Source: Adenanthera pavonina (taxonomy: Eukaryota > Streptophyta > Magnoliopsida > Fabales > Fabaceae). Taken from it: 64,000 nt of DNA. Of the stretch, positions 11,781 to 22,559 are shown in pieces. Position 1 is the first letter of the stretch. Each line of letters opens with the position of its first letter. The notes under the pieces were generated by a model. It ran no database searches, was not told where the DNA came from, and was given only the letters and a program-made list of their open reading frames with translations. The position numbers and the translations under genes were made by a program. Location: contig JAIVEN010000006.1 of assembly GCA_026686845.1 (NCBI GenBank), positions 38,548,501 through 38,612,500 on the forward strand, read 5' to 3'.

Positions 11781-12470
11781 TTCTACAAATTTCTTGTATG
11801 AATTATTTAATTTGTCTATGAATTTATGTGTTATTGCTCTTTAGGAAATTACAATTATTTTAAAATTTGGAATTAATTCTGAATTAATATTTATTTGAGC
11901 AATTTTATGTGAAGCATGGATTAGTGGGAGAATTTCAGTTATCTAGTTACATATTGTTAATTAGATTAACTGTTAAATTTTTATTATGTTATTGTTGCAT
12001 ATTTATGTATTTAAATGCACAAATAGATATTCGTGATTAGCATGCCTATATATTTGGGGAATAGCCACAACATCCTCATTTTATAAATTACATGCAAATT
12101 AATAAATCACATATGGAATTATGAAATATCGTTGTAATTTAAATGTAAGATTATAATTTATCTTTGCCTACAGGTAGATAATTATAATCAAACATTTAGT
12201 TAGGATGAAATACAATGGCCTTTTGTTTTCTAAGTAGCCCACAGGTATTAGAAAAACAATAATTGCGTTTTAGTTTAATCAATTTTAGACAAATGCATTG
12301 TATGCTAGTATTCTTTGCCCACAGGTAGATGCTAGTGATATGTATTTGTAATTGTATGGTTCAAATAAGTTGACCATGCACCTGGCACAGTAATTGTGTT
12401 TGCTTCAAAAGCTAATGTGAGTATATTCATAAATTTTGCAACTCCTGTTACCACTAGGGTTATTACTGAT
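10883..12470 (+). other. Copia 1 untranslated leader
   Basis: About 1.6 kb separate the primer-binding site from the gag start. The first part (11250-11560) is GC-richer; the rest is AT-rich with no conserved protein. A leader this long fits an RNA packaging and translation-control region; I see nothing else in it. Confidence 0.6.
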
Positions 12471-15400
12471 ATGAATAACAAAGTGATCTTGGATGGTACT
12501 AATTACTTTGATTGGAAAGATAGTATTCTGTTAGATCTTGGATGTATGGACCTGGATCTTGCTTTGAGGGTTGACGAACCTCAAAAACCAGTTGATGACT
12601 CTACTGATCGAGATGCAAGACAGCAATATGATCAGTGGGAGCGGTCTAACAGATTGTCTCTTCAACTCATTCAATCAAGAATCCTAAGAGGGATTAGGGG
12701 TGCTATTCCTGAATGCAAAACTGCCAAAGAATACCTGGAAGCTTTAGAAAAGCAATTCAAGGTGTCAGACAAGCAAATGGGTGGAGCCATTATGTCTGAA
12801 TTATGTACCTTAAGGCTTACAGGCATTGGTGGTGTAAGGCAGCATATCATGAAAATGAGGGATCTCTCATCTCAACTCAAACCCTTGAAAATGGAACCTA
12901 CTGAGTCATTTTTGGTGCAGTTGATATTGAACTCTCTTCCTCCTTCATATGATGCTTTCAAGGTCTCATATAACACACATAAGGAAAAATGGACAGTGGA
13001 TGAACTATTGGCCATGTGTGTTCAAGAAGAGACTAGATTACTAATGAATGAGAAATCTGCACATAAAGAAGCTTATTTTGTTGAAAGTTCCAAGGCAGAA
13101 GCTGGCAAGGGTAAGAAGAAAGATAAAGGTAAGAGTCATAAGAAGAAAAACAAGATTCCTCCTGTCAATACAGCAAATAAGAAGGATGGCAAATGCTTCT
13201 TTTGCAAAAAGAAAGGACACATTAAAGTTGATTGTCTCAAGTTTAAGGCTTGGCTTGAAAAGAAAGGTACGCTTTCAACTTGTGTTGTATTTGAATCTCA
13301 TTATACTTCTGTTAGTGATGACACTTGGTGGATTGATACTGGCTCCATGATCCACATATCGAATACCATGCAGGGCTTTCTAAACAGTCGACCTCCAAAA
13401 CCCAATGAGGAAAAAGTCCTTTCAGGCAGTGGGAAAGGAGACGCTGTGAAGGCTATTGGAACATTTAGGATAATTTTACCTAATAATTATGTTTTAGATC
13501 TTTTTGAGACTTTTTATGTACCCTCTTACAAGAGGAATTTAATTTCTATGTCTAGGTTAATTCCTTTTGGTTATGGATTAAACCTGTCAAAAGATCATAT
13601 GTTTATTAGTAAAGATTCATTTCCTATTTCAGATATCGTTTTGGATAATGGTTTATTTAGAATTATTTCTGATTTACCTCATGCTTTATCTGTTACACAT
13701 GGTATTAAACGAAGTGTCATCAATGAAAATTCAATTAGCCTGTGGCATAGGAGATTGGGTCATATCTCTGTTGATAGAATCAAGAGGCTAACTAAAGATG
13801 GAGTTATTCCATCATTAGAGTATTCGGATCTTAGTTCTTGTGTAGATTGCATTAGAGGAAAGCAAACCAACAAGTCACATAAAGGGGCTAAAAGAAGTTC
13901 AGAATTACTTGAGATCATACACACAGATATATGTTGTCCTGATTTAACTGCACATGGTCAAAAATATTTTATTACTTTTATCGATGATTACTCGCGTTTT
14001 ATGTATGTTTATATGCTTCATAACAAAAGTGAAGCACTAGATGCCTTTAAGGAATATAAGGCTGAAGTAGAAAAACAGATTGGGAAACCAATTAAAATTG
14101 TGAGATCAGATAGAGGTGGTGAATATTATGGTAGATACACTAGTGAAGGACAAGCACATGGTCCTTTTGCAGATTTTCTTCGAGAGCATGGTATAGTGGC
14201 TCAATACACCATGCCTGGCTCTCCTGATATGAATGGAGTCGCTGAAAGAAGAAATAGAACTTTACTAGATATGGTTAGGAGCATGTTGAGTAGCTCCAAA
14301 CTGCCAGTTTCCATGTGGAAGGAAGCACTCTTGACAGCCGTATACATACTGAATAGGGTTCCAACAAAAGCGGTACCAAAAACACCGTTTGAAATCTGGA
14401 AAGGATGGAAACCTAGTTTAAGTCATTTTAGGGTATGGGGATGTCCTACAAAAGTGAGAGTGTATAATCCACCGTTTGAAATTGGATATGCTGAAAAGTC
14501 TAAGGGTTATAAGTTTTATTGTCCTCCACCTTCAAAGAGATTTATAGAATCTAGGAATGCAAGATTTCTTGAGAATGATTTGATTAGTGGGAGTGATAAT
14601 TTACAAGATAATCACATAAAAGATACTACTAACAATCATGGTGAGGAAACATCAATGAATGAAAACATCCCTCAAATGAGAGTTGTTGTAGAACATGATG
14701 TTATTCCAATCACTCAAGTTGACAATACAGGACATGAGGAACATATTCAGAATGATCAACCTGTCACACAACCACAGAATGTGATAAGAAATGTTCCACA
14801 TGAACAGCCTGAACCAATTCAGGAAGTTGAATTAAGAAGGTCAACAAGAGAAAGAAAATCAGCATTACCTAGTGATTATATAGTGTATCTGACTGAATTT
14901 GACTGTGACATAGTTATAGAGGATGACCCATTAAATTTTACTCAGGCTATGGAAAGTGCTAACTCTAAGTTATGGTATGATGCTATGATGGATGAAATGA
15001 AATTTATGGCAAACAACCAAGTTTGGGAACTTATAGAATTACCAAGTGGGGCCAAGGCCGTTGGCTGTAAATGGGTTTTCAAAACCAAAAGGGACTCACA
15101 AGGTAACATTGATAGGTACAAGGCAAGGTTGGTTGCAAAAGGTTTTACTCAAGTGAAGGGAGTAGACTACAGAGAAACTTATTCTCCTGTATCTACAAAG
15201 GATTCTCTCCGCATTATCATGGCATTAGTTGCACATTTTGATTTAGAGTTGCATCAGATGGATGTTAAGACTGCATTCCTTAATGGAGAATTTGAGGAAG
15301 AGGTCTACATGAAGCAACCTGAGCGGTTTATTGCAAAAGGAAATGAAAATTTGGTGTGCAAGTTAAAGAAATCAATTTATGGTCTTAAACAAGCTTCTCG

Positions 15401-16499
15401 ACAATGGTATTTGAAGTTCCATGAAGTTATTACATCTTTTGGCTTCATTGAGAACGTCATGGATGAATGTATATACCACAAGAATAGTGGGAGTAAGATC
15501 ATATTTTTGATACTCTATGTGGATGACATACTACTTGCAACCAATGATTTAGGACTCTTACGAGAAGTAAAACAGTTTTTATCCAAAAATTTTGACATGA
15601 AGGATATGGGTGAGGCATCTTATGTCATTGGCATTAAGATTCATAGAGATAGACATGAAGGTTTTTTAAGTTTATCTCAAGAAACCTATATCAAGACAAT
15701 TCTGGAAAGATTCCGGATGGAAAGCTGTAATTCCAACATTATTCCCATTGAAAGGGGAGATGTGTTCAGTTTGGATCAGTGTCCCCAGAATGATTTACAA
15801 AAAAAAGAGATGGAAAGGATCCCATATGCCTCAGCAGTAGGAAGCTTAATGTATGCACAGGTTTGCACAAGACCTGATATAGCTTTTGCTGTGGGTATGT
15901 TGGGGAGATACCAAAGTAATCCTGGAATGAAACATTGGTTAGCTGCAAAGAAAGTTTTTAGATACCTTCAGGGTACAAAACATTACAAGCTCACATATAG
16001 AAGAACAGACAATCTTGAAGTAATTGGATACTCAGATTCTGATCTAGGAGGATGTGAAGATACAAGGATATCTACTACTGGTTATGTCTTCCTCTTAGCA
16101 GAAGGAGCAATATCATGGAGAAGTGTTAAACAAACACTTGTAACTGCTAGTACTCGTGATGCTGAGTATGTAGCGGCTTTTGAAGCAAGTACACAAGGAA
16201 TCTGGATAAGAAATTTCATCACAGGGCTTAAGATTGTGGACTCGATCTCTAGGCCAATCAGAATGTTTTGTGATAACAAAGCTGCGGTGGCCATTGCCAA
16301 CAATAGAAAGAGCGGAGCTCGAAGTAGGTTTGTTGAATTAAAGTTCTTATCTTTAAAAGATAGAGTTAGAAATGGCCAAGTTTTGGTTGAATACATCAAT
16401 ACAAAGAAAATGCTAGCTGATCCTTTGACTAAAGGTATGAAACCGAAAGACTTTGTTGTACATGTACCTGATATAGGGCTTAAGCCATTATATGACTAA
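12471..16499 (+). CDS. Copia 1 gag-pol polyprotein
   Basis: One uninterrupted frame of 1342 residues from the first in-frame ATG (12471); upstream in-frame codons hold no ATG. Domains in order: gag (1-235, 'LDGTNYFDWKDS'), zinc knuckle CFFCKKKGHIKVDC (about 240), aspartic protease WWIDTGS (about 286), GAG-pre-integrase LWHRRLGH (about 423), and integrase with HTDICC, RSDRGGEY and NGVAERRN (about 483-595). Reverse transcriptase follows, with KWVFKTKRD, SIYGLKQASRQWY and the catalytic YVDDILLA (about 865-1110). RNase H follows, with SDSDLGG, STRDAEY and CDNKAA (about 1188-1320). All key acidic residues are visible, so the element could be autonomous. The protease motif DTGS replaces the more common D[ST]GA/C, with unknown effect. 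Confidence 0.95.
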   Translation: MNNKVILDGTNYFDWKDSILLDLGCMDLDLALRVDEPQKPVDDSTDRDARQQYDQWERSNRLSLQLIQSRILRGIRGAIPECKTAKEYLEALEKQFKVSDKQMGGAIMSELCTLRLTGIGGVRQHIMKMRDLSSQLKPLKMEPTESFLVQLILNSLPPSYDAFKVSYNTHKEKWTVDELLAMCVQEETRLLMNEKSAHKEAYFVESSKAEAGKGKKKDKGKSHKKKNKIPPVNTANKKDGKCFFCKKKGHIKVDCLKFKAWLEKKGTLSTCVVFESHYTSVSDDTWWIDTGSMIHISNTMQGFLNSRPPKPNEEKVLSGSGKGDAVKAIGTFRIILPNNYVLDLFETFYVPSYKRNLISMSRLIPFGYGLNLSKDHMFISKDSFPISDIVLDNGLFRIISDLPHALSVTHGIKRSVINENSISLWHRRLGHISVDRIKRLTKDGVIPSLEYSDLSSCVDCIRGKQTNKSHKGAKRSSELLEIIHTDICCPDLTAHGQKYFITFIDDYSRFMYVYMLHNKSEALDAFKEYKAEVEKQIGKPIKIVRSDRGGEYYGRYTSEGQAHGPFADFLREHGIVAQYTMPGSPDMNGVAERRNRTLLDMVRSMLSSSKLPVSMWKEALLTAVYILNRVPTKAVPKTPFEIWKGWKPSLSHFRVWGCPTKVRVYNPPFEIGYAEKSKGYKFYCPPPSKRFIESRNARFLENDLISGSDNLQDNHIKDTTNNHGEETSMNENIPQMRVVVEHDVIPITQVDNTGHEEHIQNDQPVTQPQNVIRNVPHEQPEPIQEVELRRSTRERKSALPSDYIVYLTEFDCDIVIEDDPLNFTQAMESANSKLWYDAMMDEMKFMANNQVWELIELPSGAKAVGCKWVFKTKRDSQGNIDRYKARLVAKGFTQVKGVDYRETYSPVSTKDSLRIIMALVAHFDLELHQMDVKTAFLNGEFEEEVYMKQPERFIAKGNENLVCKLKKSIYGLKQASRQWYLKFHEVITSFGFIENVMDECIYHKNSGSKIIFLILYVDDILLATNDLGLLREVKQFLSKNFDMKDMGEASYVIGIKIHRDRHEGFLSLSQETYIKTILERFRMESCNSNIIPIERGDVFSLDQCPQNDLQKKEMERIPYASAVGSLMYAQVCTRPDIAFAVGMLGRYQSNPGMKHWLAAKKVFRYLQGTKHYKLTYRRTDNLEVIGYSDSDLGGCEDTRISTTGYVFLLAEGAISWRSVKQTLVTASTRDAEYVAAFEASTQGIWIRNFITGLKIVDSISRPIRMFCDNKAAVAIANNRKSGARSRFVELKFLSLKDRVRNGQVLVEYINTKKMLADPLTKGMKPKDFVVHVPDIGLKPLYD

Positions 16500-16726
16500 A
16501 GAAGGTATATGATGTGATGAATTTTCGTTTATTGTTATCATCTCTATTTTGTTATTTGTATACATATATGTTGATGAGATTGATAAATATTAAGATAGGA
16601 ATTGAATAGACATTAAGGTTTATTCATAAATTATTACCCCATTAAGTAAGGGTACTACTTGTTGCCATAGTTCATGTAGTGTTGCTTAAATGAACTTACT
16701 CACCAAATAATATTAAGTTGCGGGAC

Positions 16727-16737
16727 AAGTGGGAGAA
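16727..16737 (+). promoter_or_regulatory. Copia 1 polypurine tract
   Basis: AAGTGGGAGAA immediately precedes the 3' LTR and would prime plus-strand DNA synthesis. Confidence 0.8.
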
Positions 16738-17173
16738 TGTTGGAAATTTAATATAATTATATATATATATATTATATTTATTTAGATATTATATATTTTT
16801 TACATTATTATTTTAATATATATATATATAAATATGTCACCGGATGTGTCCCGCATCATTATTTGAATTAAAGAGTTGCGTTCAGAGGGTCACGACTGGT
16901 CGGTGAAACCTTTCTAAGCCTTGATGGGAGGCTATTTAAGGGCTTGACCATGACACAGAATAGGCACGTAAGAATAAAAAGCGTTGTTTGTTCGATCAAG
17001 AATTCCCTGACGCGGTGACGGTGTTCAACAGTCCATCACTGTGCCAGAAATTCCCGTTCAGAAGAATTCAAGAAAATCTCAGAGAATATACAGTATTCAT
17101 ACGCTATGGCAAGAGGTATGTAAGACTTCCGCTGTGAAACTCATGAATTTAAATTTATGAATTATGTTTAATA
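16738..17173 (+). repeat. 3' LTR of Copia 1
   Basis: It matches the 5' LTR apart from about seven substitutions (for example near 16854, 16935-16940, 17012 and 17126) and an extra TA unit. Confidence 0.9.
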
Positions 17174-17189
17174 TTTCTCCACTCATTAA

Positions 17190-17529
17190 AGTGTATCATC
17201 ATAAGAAATATCATGGATAAGTATTAACGAGACTATCTCATAAAAGGTGAAAAGGTGATATAACGGTGGAAATGAATTTTAGACCAAATGGACTGAATCA
17301 TATATTTTTAATAAATATTAGATTTCACACACACACAAACTAAATAGTAGATGTGCTTATTGTTGAAGGGCCGAAGACAATAATTACTCTAGATTAAAAA
17401 AAAAAAAGAAAAAAGAAAAGAACACTACCCTATGAGCATCCAAGTGAAAAATGAACACTAACCGATAAGATCGAGAATCCCAGCCAGATAAATTAGCAGT
17501 TTCTGTGAGAGCATTTCTCCACTCATTAA
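17190..17529 (-). repeat. Tandem duplication copy B (functional exon side)
   Basis: This is the partner of 10061-10433 plus 17179-17189. It spans the last 67 bases of the working TIR exon, its donor and the start of intron 1. The junction between copies is at 17189/17190, where the exon sequence CCACTCATTAA jumps to intron sequence ('GTGTATCATCAT'). The unit is about 340-380 bp. The copies differ by roughly 10-15%, so the duplication is much older than the Copia insertion. Confidence 0.85.
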
Positions 17530-17962
17530 CCTTGTGTAGGTTATGCACGTAATCCCGCTCATGTTTTGCGAATGCCTGCTGGTAAGCCCCATTTTGCTTG
17601 GGAACATGAGATGGGTCAACTTTATAGAACACAGGTACTACAACCTGTCCCTCGTGGTTTCTGCATCGGAGTATGTGAATGAGTTCATCCAAACACCATG
17701 TGGAGGAAGCATAGTTTTCTGATAAAACCACCACAGATACACTCGAGTCCTGGATTGCTTGGAGGAGTGATGGAGCAATCTGGTTGCCTCTGTTAAGCTT
17801 GTGATCGGTGTAGGTTGTGATTGATTCATCACACAGAGCTTTGTAAAGATGGCTGGTGAAGCTGGAGCGAGTGTCTTCACCTCTGAAGCTGATAAACACA
17901 TCATATTTCTTAGGAGGTGGTGGAAAAGAGGAAGAGGAAGAGGTTGAAGCCGCAGCACCCAT
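17463..17962 (-). CDS. TNL-1 exon 1: TIR domain
   Basis: The 500-nt exon encodes 166 residues plus two bases and ends at donor CG/GTTAGT. The start is the ATG at 17962: no other in-frame ATG lies between it and the upstream stop near 18000. The protein begins MGAAAS, which fits the MGxxxS/T N-myristoylation pattern, then a Ser-rich linker. The TIR domain follows: 'KYDVFISFRGEDTR', 'LLQAIQDSSVSVVVLSENYASS', the αC 'WCLDEL' with the Glu used in NADase catalysis by TIR domains, and 'VVVPVFYKVDPSHV'. The exon is undamaged. If intron 1 is retained, the frame runs to a stop at 17384, giving a 192-residue TIR-only protein. Confidence 0.92.
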
Positions 17963-18700
17963 ATTCGGGTTAATTATGGATATCAGAATGCTAGACAACT
18001 AGGCGACCCCTCTTCTTGGTGATAAAGTTAATAGGGATGATCAAGTTAACAGCACAGTGGTATTGATAATAGTTGGGGCAAGAAAAAGAAAAAAAGGTTG
18101 ACTGACTTGTAAGTCGTTATTTCCGCGAAAGGTCCATTTTGCATAATTGCATCTAACCACATGGGACAGCACCCGAACGGAACGACCTCTGTTCTTCCAC
18201 GAAGGGCCCATTTTGGACACACATGCTTTCACACTAATTTGGTTATTTAGAAGCTTACTAGTCAACATAGAAGGAAATTTATAAGACAAATATTATAAGA
18301 GGCAATTTGATGAATCAAAAGACACACATGCCTCTCTTAACAAATAATAAAAATAAATAGTGACTAAAAATATAATAAATATTATGTCTATTTATGTTGT
18401 TATATATTAAGTCTATAGTTGACTGATTTAGAAGTTGTAACTTCTACGAAGGGCTATTTTGCATCCAACCATTATTGGAGAGCACAGGATCGCTATGGCC
18501 TTTGTTCCTCCTTGATAACGTTAATTAATAATGCAATTTGTTAACCCTTGACTCATGAGTTAACAACTTTTACTGTGTTGCAAGAACGCGTGCGAGACTC
18601 TTTTTCACAATTTGGACCCATAAAAATGCTTTCACACTAATTTGGTTGTTTTCAAGTTTAGTGTGTATATATATATATGTGTGTGTGTGTGTGTTTTTCT
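17963..18700 (-). promoter_or_regulatory. TNL-1 upstream region with an internal duplication
   Basis: This is the likely promoter side of TNL-1. Two diverged copies of one segment lie at about 18098-18250 and 18419-18660. Shared strings include GACTGA(C/T)TT..AAGT, ACGAAGGGC.(C)ATTTT and ATGCTTTCACACTAATTTGGTT. A mixed TA/TG microsatellite lies at about 18666-18695. I cannot place a TATA box or start site with confidence. Confidence 0.5.
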
Positions 18701-20059
18701 TCGTAGCAAAGGAAATTAGTTTTCTTTCTCTTTTTAACTGGTCTTAATTTCGTGCATTTACATACAGCAGATTCAAAATTTGTAAAGCAATATAAAATTA
18801 AAATAAAAAATCATTTGGTAAAGAAAATTAATAATGAGGTCAATGAATAATAAAATAAAATTAAAGTAACAGTATATTTCTACTTTTATATAATATTTCA
18901 ATATATATATATCAGTGCACGTACGGGGGGTTTTCTGGTGAAGCAATTAAGTGTGAAATGGCAGGAGAAAAAAAGGAGAACGATCATTGAAGAAAAGAAA
19001 GAAAGGAAAGCAATTGAGTTTTCTCCATTTTAACAGTTAATTTGCTAAGGTACGTTAGGCACAAGAAAAAAAAGTCACCGATCATGTTTATACTTTTTTT
19101 AAAAAAAAAATTATTGATCCATTATCCGCATCCACCAGAATAAAAAGAAGCAATTGCAGTGCTTTTGGATTGAGACTTCTCAGACACGGATTTGTTGTCT
19201 TCATTATAAAGAATACAATTGAAGCTAAAATTCTCAGTAATTTCACAGCAAGTTCCAACTTGATCATATTCTTTTTTTCTTTTTAACTAGTGATCCATTA
19301 TTTACATTCGCATTCACAAATAAACAATAAACTTGAATTATTTATTGACTTGATAAAATTTCAAGCATTAGTTTTATCTTACTAAACATGTCAAAATTTG
19401 CGAAGCGGTTTTAAAATACTCTTTTATGGCCATCAATTCTTCAAAAAATAGAGTACTATTTTTTTCCCATGAAAAAGTATTTACTATTCAATTTCTCAAT
19501 TAGTCCATTAGAAATTCCAGCAAAATGTTGAATTTAGTTTTCAGTGACAAGATAAAAAGAAATATAAGAATTGATACTTCAATAAGAATAAAAGAATTGT
19601 TCTTCATTTTACTAAAAAAAAAAAAAGAAGAATTGATACTTCTTCTTCTTCTTTTTTTCGGTGAACAAAAGAAGAATTGGTACTTCAATAGTAGAACTAG
19701 AAGTTTTGGACTGTGCGTGCTGGCCACATCTCCAAGATCAACTCATTGTGCTTTTGTGGTACACAATATTTATTATATGTGATTTGATCCAAAAAAAAAG
19801 TGGTCGTCTCTATACTTGTAGAGGTGTCATATTGGATCAAGCCCACTTCCCAATTGCCCGACTAAGCCCAAACAATCCACAGTCCACTACTCTCAATTAA
19901 AGGCCCACATCAAATTCTTCTCAGCCCATTACTACTACACCCAATTCCACATATACTCCGTCGTCTTATTCACCCTCTCACCCGACTGGACCTGACCCTC
20001 TTATCCACCCCGATCCACTACATATTCACAACTAGATGTCATCTATTTGGACCTAGGTT
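18701..20059. other. Intergenic DNA with short direct repeats
   Basis: No gene is supported. The motif AGAATTG(A/G)TACTTC occurs three times within about 120 bases (near 19567, 19628 and 19673), two of them flanking a CTT-rich run, so this is a small decayed tandem repeat. Confidence 0.5.
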
Positions 20060-20400
20060 TTCTGCTATTGTAAAACAATAGCACTAGGGGCTGTTTTATA
20101 GCAGTAAATCTGAATTGTCCAAATTAAATATGAGCGATTCATATTTTCTATATATTTTCTATTGAAAAAATAATATTTTTTATTTTAAAAGAAACAATAT
20201 AAAAAATAAAAATAATATTCTAACTACAAGTTTTGAAGAAATGATGATTACTTATTGAAAAAATTAGAAAAAGACAACAAATCTAGGCTGTCCAGATTTG
20301 ATCTGAATGGTCCAAATCTGCTATCAAAACAACAACACCAACTATGTTGAAATTGAGTTATTTGTCCAAAACAGGTACTACTGTTTTGACAGCAATAAGG
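20060..20400. repeat. Foldback (MITE-like) candidate
   Basis: The left arm (about 20065-20135) contains 'TTGTAAAACAATAGCACTA' and 'TTTTATAGCAG'. Reverse-complemented, the right arm (about 20305-20400) contains 'TGTCAAAACAGTAGTACC' and 'TTTTGATAGCAG' in the same order. The arms enclose an AT-rich core. No target duplication was found and the arms are imperfect, so the element class is open. Confidence 0.35.
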
Positions 20401-20624
20401 GACCCAAGTTCCATCTATTACATCCTTATCCTCCAATACACTTCTCTTCGGTATTACCCAATGATGATAACCCCCATAAAAGCAAGCAAATCCTCGCAAC
20501 CCAAAACTAGTATGAAATTCACTTTTTTACCAACAATAAAATTGTATACCTTCATATTTATATTGGACTTGAATATTTAAAATACACAAAATATTGTTGG
20601 CCAAAAAATATATATATATATATA

Positions 20625-20935
20625 TAAGAAATAGACTTGATGATGTTCTCACTCAATATTTATTTTCCTCCCTTTGTTTTCCCCAGTCCAACAAAGAATG
20701 ATCAGGAACCAATTAAGTAACGAGCTTCATTTATTCCAAAGTTTTAGAACAAATAACATCTGCCGGCAAGAATCTTTTTAGGCTTTGCTTTAGCTTCATC
20801 ATGAGATACCAGCATACCGGCATTGACTTTCTAAACTCAGGTAACAATAGCATGAAAGGAAGATTTGTAAATAGAATAACAGTGATGGTCATTAAAGGCA
20901 GCCATGATCCCTCTTTCTATCAAAGCTTCAACATT
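20625..20935. repeat. Paralogous intergenic block X, copy 2
   Basis: Diverged copy of 4140-4440 in the same orientation; the two share several strings, ending in 'ATCCCTCTTTCT'. It lies downstream of TNL-2, as copy 1 lies downstream of TNL-1. Confidence 0.55.
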
Positions 20936-22559
20936 TATGCCCCGTTTGGTATCATGGAAGTGAAGGCAAGGAAATGGAAATGGAAGATTAGTGAATTTTG
21001 GGCGTTTAGTGTACTGAAAGCAAGTTCAACATTCTCCAAGGTAAGCTCTTTCTCCAAATCTCTTCTAAGATTTCTTCTTTATTTATTTAGTTTAAGATTA
21101 GTTAGAGTTTAAGTCATTTTCTTCCCCTCTCTTGTTCCTCTATTTAGATCAAGACATAATTCTAAGGGAAGAGTTTATGTTTATAATTGAGTTAAATTTA
21201 TATTATGATAATAAATTATTAAGTAAGATTTAATGATGCTCTAGGTTTCAATCAAGATAAGGAAGTGATTTAAAGTTAAGTGAAAGTAAAGTTTAAAGAA
21301 AAGTTAGTAAAGTTCTAAGGTAGTCTCTTGTCCTTGTTTAATATTATTGCTTATGAATGTTTTATATAATTTGTAAATTATCTCATGTTACTGTTATGAA
21401 TGCTTTTCTATGATTGATGTCTGTTTTATGTTAAGGGCTAAGCCCGGGATGCTTATTTACTAAATCGTTATGCTGCCAAAATTTCGTTAGACAACATAGA
21501 AGTTTTGATGACTTAATGAAAGTATGTTATGTTTTCAAATATTTTTGTGATGACATGATAGTATGTACAAGTTGACTACTATGATTTTCCCAGTTTCACC
21601 CCATAATTAACCAATGTTAAGGTTAAGTCATGGTAAATGACAGCATGTGGAGTATGAGGAATAATGATGATGGAACATTGCTGAAAGCTGTTAATGTTCT
21701 GTTTATGTACTGTCTATTTCTGACTATTGTATAAATTCATATATATCTCCAAAAATTTAATGGTTTACATGTATAGATAGATCTATGTCTTAGAAACAAA
21801 ATGACACTGGTTTGGCTATATTTGAAACTATATAATGATAGTTATTCCTATTTTACCAAAACTGCTTAAGTAGACATCATTTCTGACCTCTGATGATATA
21901 TATTGATGCTCTGACCAGAAAGAGTAGAATAAATGTATAAAAAAAAATTATCGTTAGAAAGTAGACAAGTAAATCTTTCCAATGATGCTAAGTATATGCC
22001 AAATGGCTCTGTATATTTAGAGAAATGAATTTTCAAAGTTAAAGTTTAGTTTTTAGACAGAAATAGGGATATGAAATGAATAGTAATATGTATATAATAA
22101 ACTGTATGAATCGGTACGTTCATTTCCCAGTTTATGATTTTTTCATGAAAATTCAAGATGTGGAAAATTTTTAGACACTTGAACCATTAAATAATTATTT
22201 TTCTATATTTAATTATGAATTTTGAAAAATCTCTGTACAGTGAGCTGAAAAGCTGTAAAAAATAGTTTTAAGAAGTTTAAAGATTTTAATTGGTTCAAGT
22301 TTTCTAAGACTGTTTTATTATATTAAAATTAAGTAGTTTTCATGAAAAAAACTTAAAAATGTAAGATGTAACAATAGACAAGACCAATAGCAAACAAACA
22401 AAACAAATAATAGTAAAGACTTGGAGCAAAGAAAAAGTAAAATAATTATAAAATTAGGGCTAATACAAACACACAAACTATAGCAAACCTCAACTTAAAA
22501 TAAAAGAAAAATTCGTTGAAATTGCATATGCATCTTTTATCTTGTCTATTTTTAGAATA
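20936..22559. other. Intergenic DNA, unassigned
   Basis: No protein-coding signal. The segment is uniformly AT-rich, with no terminal repeats that I could pair. Confidence 0.5.

Larger units (their letters stand above)
10434..17173 (+). mobile_element. Copia LTR retrotransposon 1, full length
   Basis: This 6.74-kb element lies antisense to TNL-1. It has LTRs of 434 and 436 bp, beginning TGTTGG and ending TTTAATA. A five-base target duplication TTTCT is at 10429-10433 and 17174-17178. It has a primer-binding site matching initiator Met tRNA, a purine tract, and one long gag-pol frame. The LTRs differ at about seven positions plus a TA-repeat length change, roughly 1.6%, so the insertion is moderately young. 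It sits in the duplicated part-exon inside TNL-1 intron 1. Confidence 0.95.
6118..17962 (-). pseudogene. TNL-1: TIR-NBS-LRR receptor locus, damaged
   Basis: This is a TIR-NB-ARC-LRR immune receptor gene read right to left. The parts, 5' to 3', are exon 1 TIR (17463-17962), intron 1 (about 7.4 kb, holding a Copia element), exon 2 NB-ARC (8969-10031), exon 3 first LRR (8580-8873), exon 4 LRR (from 8476), a foreign gypsy segment (about 6920-7715), the C-JID domain (6383-6919) and a basic tail (6118-6408). Exon phases are consistent through exon 3: 500+1063 and 294 nt keep frame. Damage lies downstream: a frameshift near 8300-8330, the gypsy insertion, and a second frameshift near 6395. Full-length receptor is unlikely, but TIR or TIR-NB products remain possible. 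Confidence 0.85.

Noticed and set aside
20936..22375. Possible old LTR ending GATGTAACA
   Set aside because: Only one plausible end was found; no matching start, TSD or primer site.
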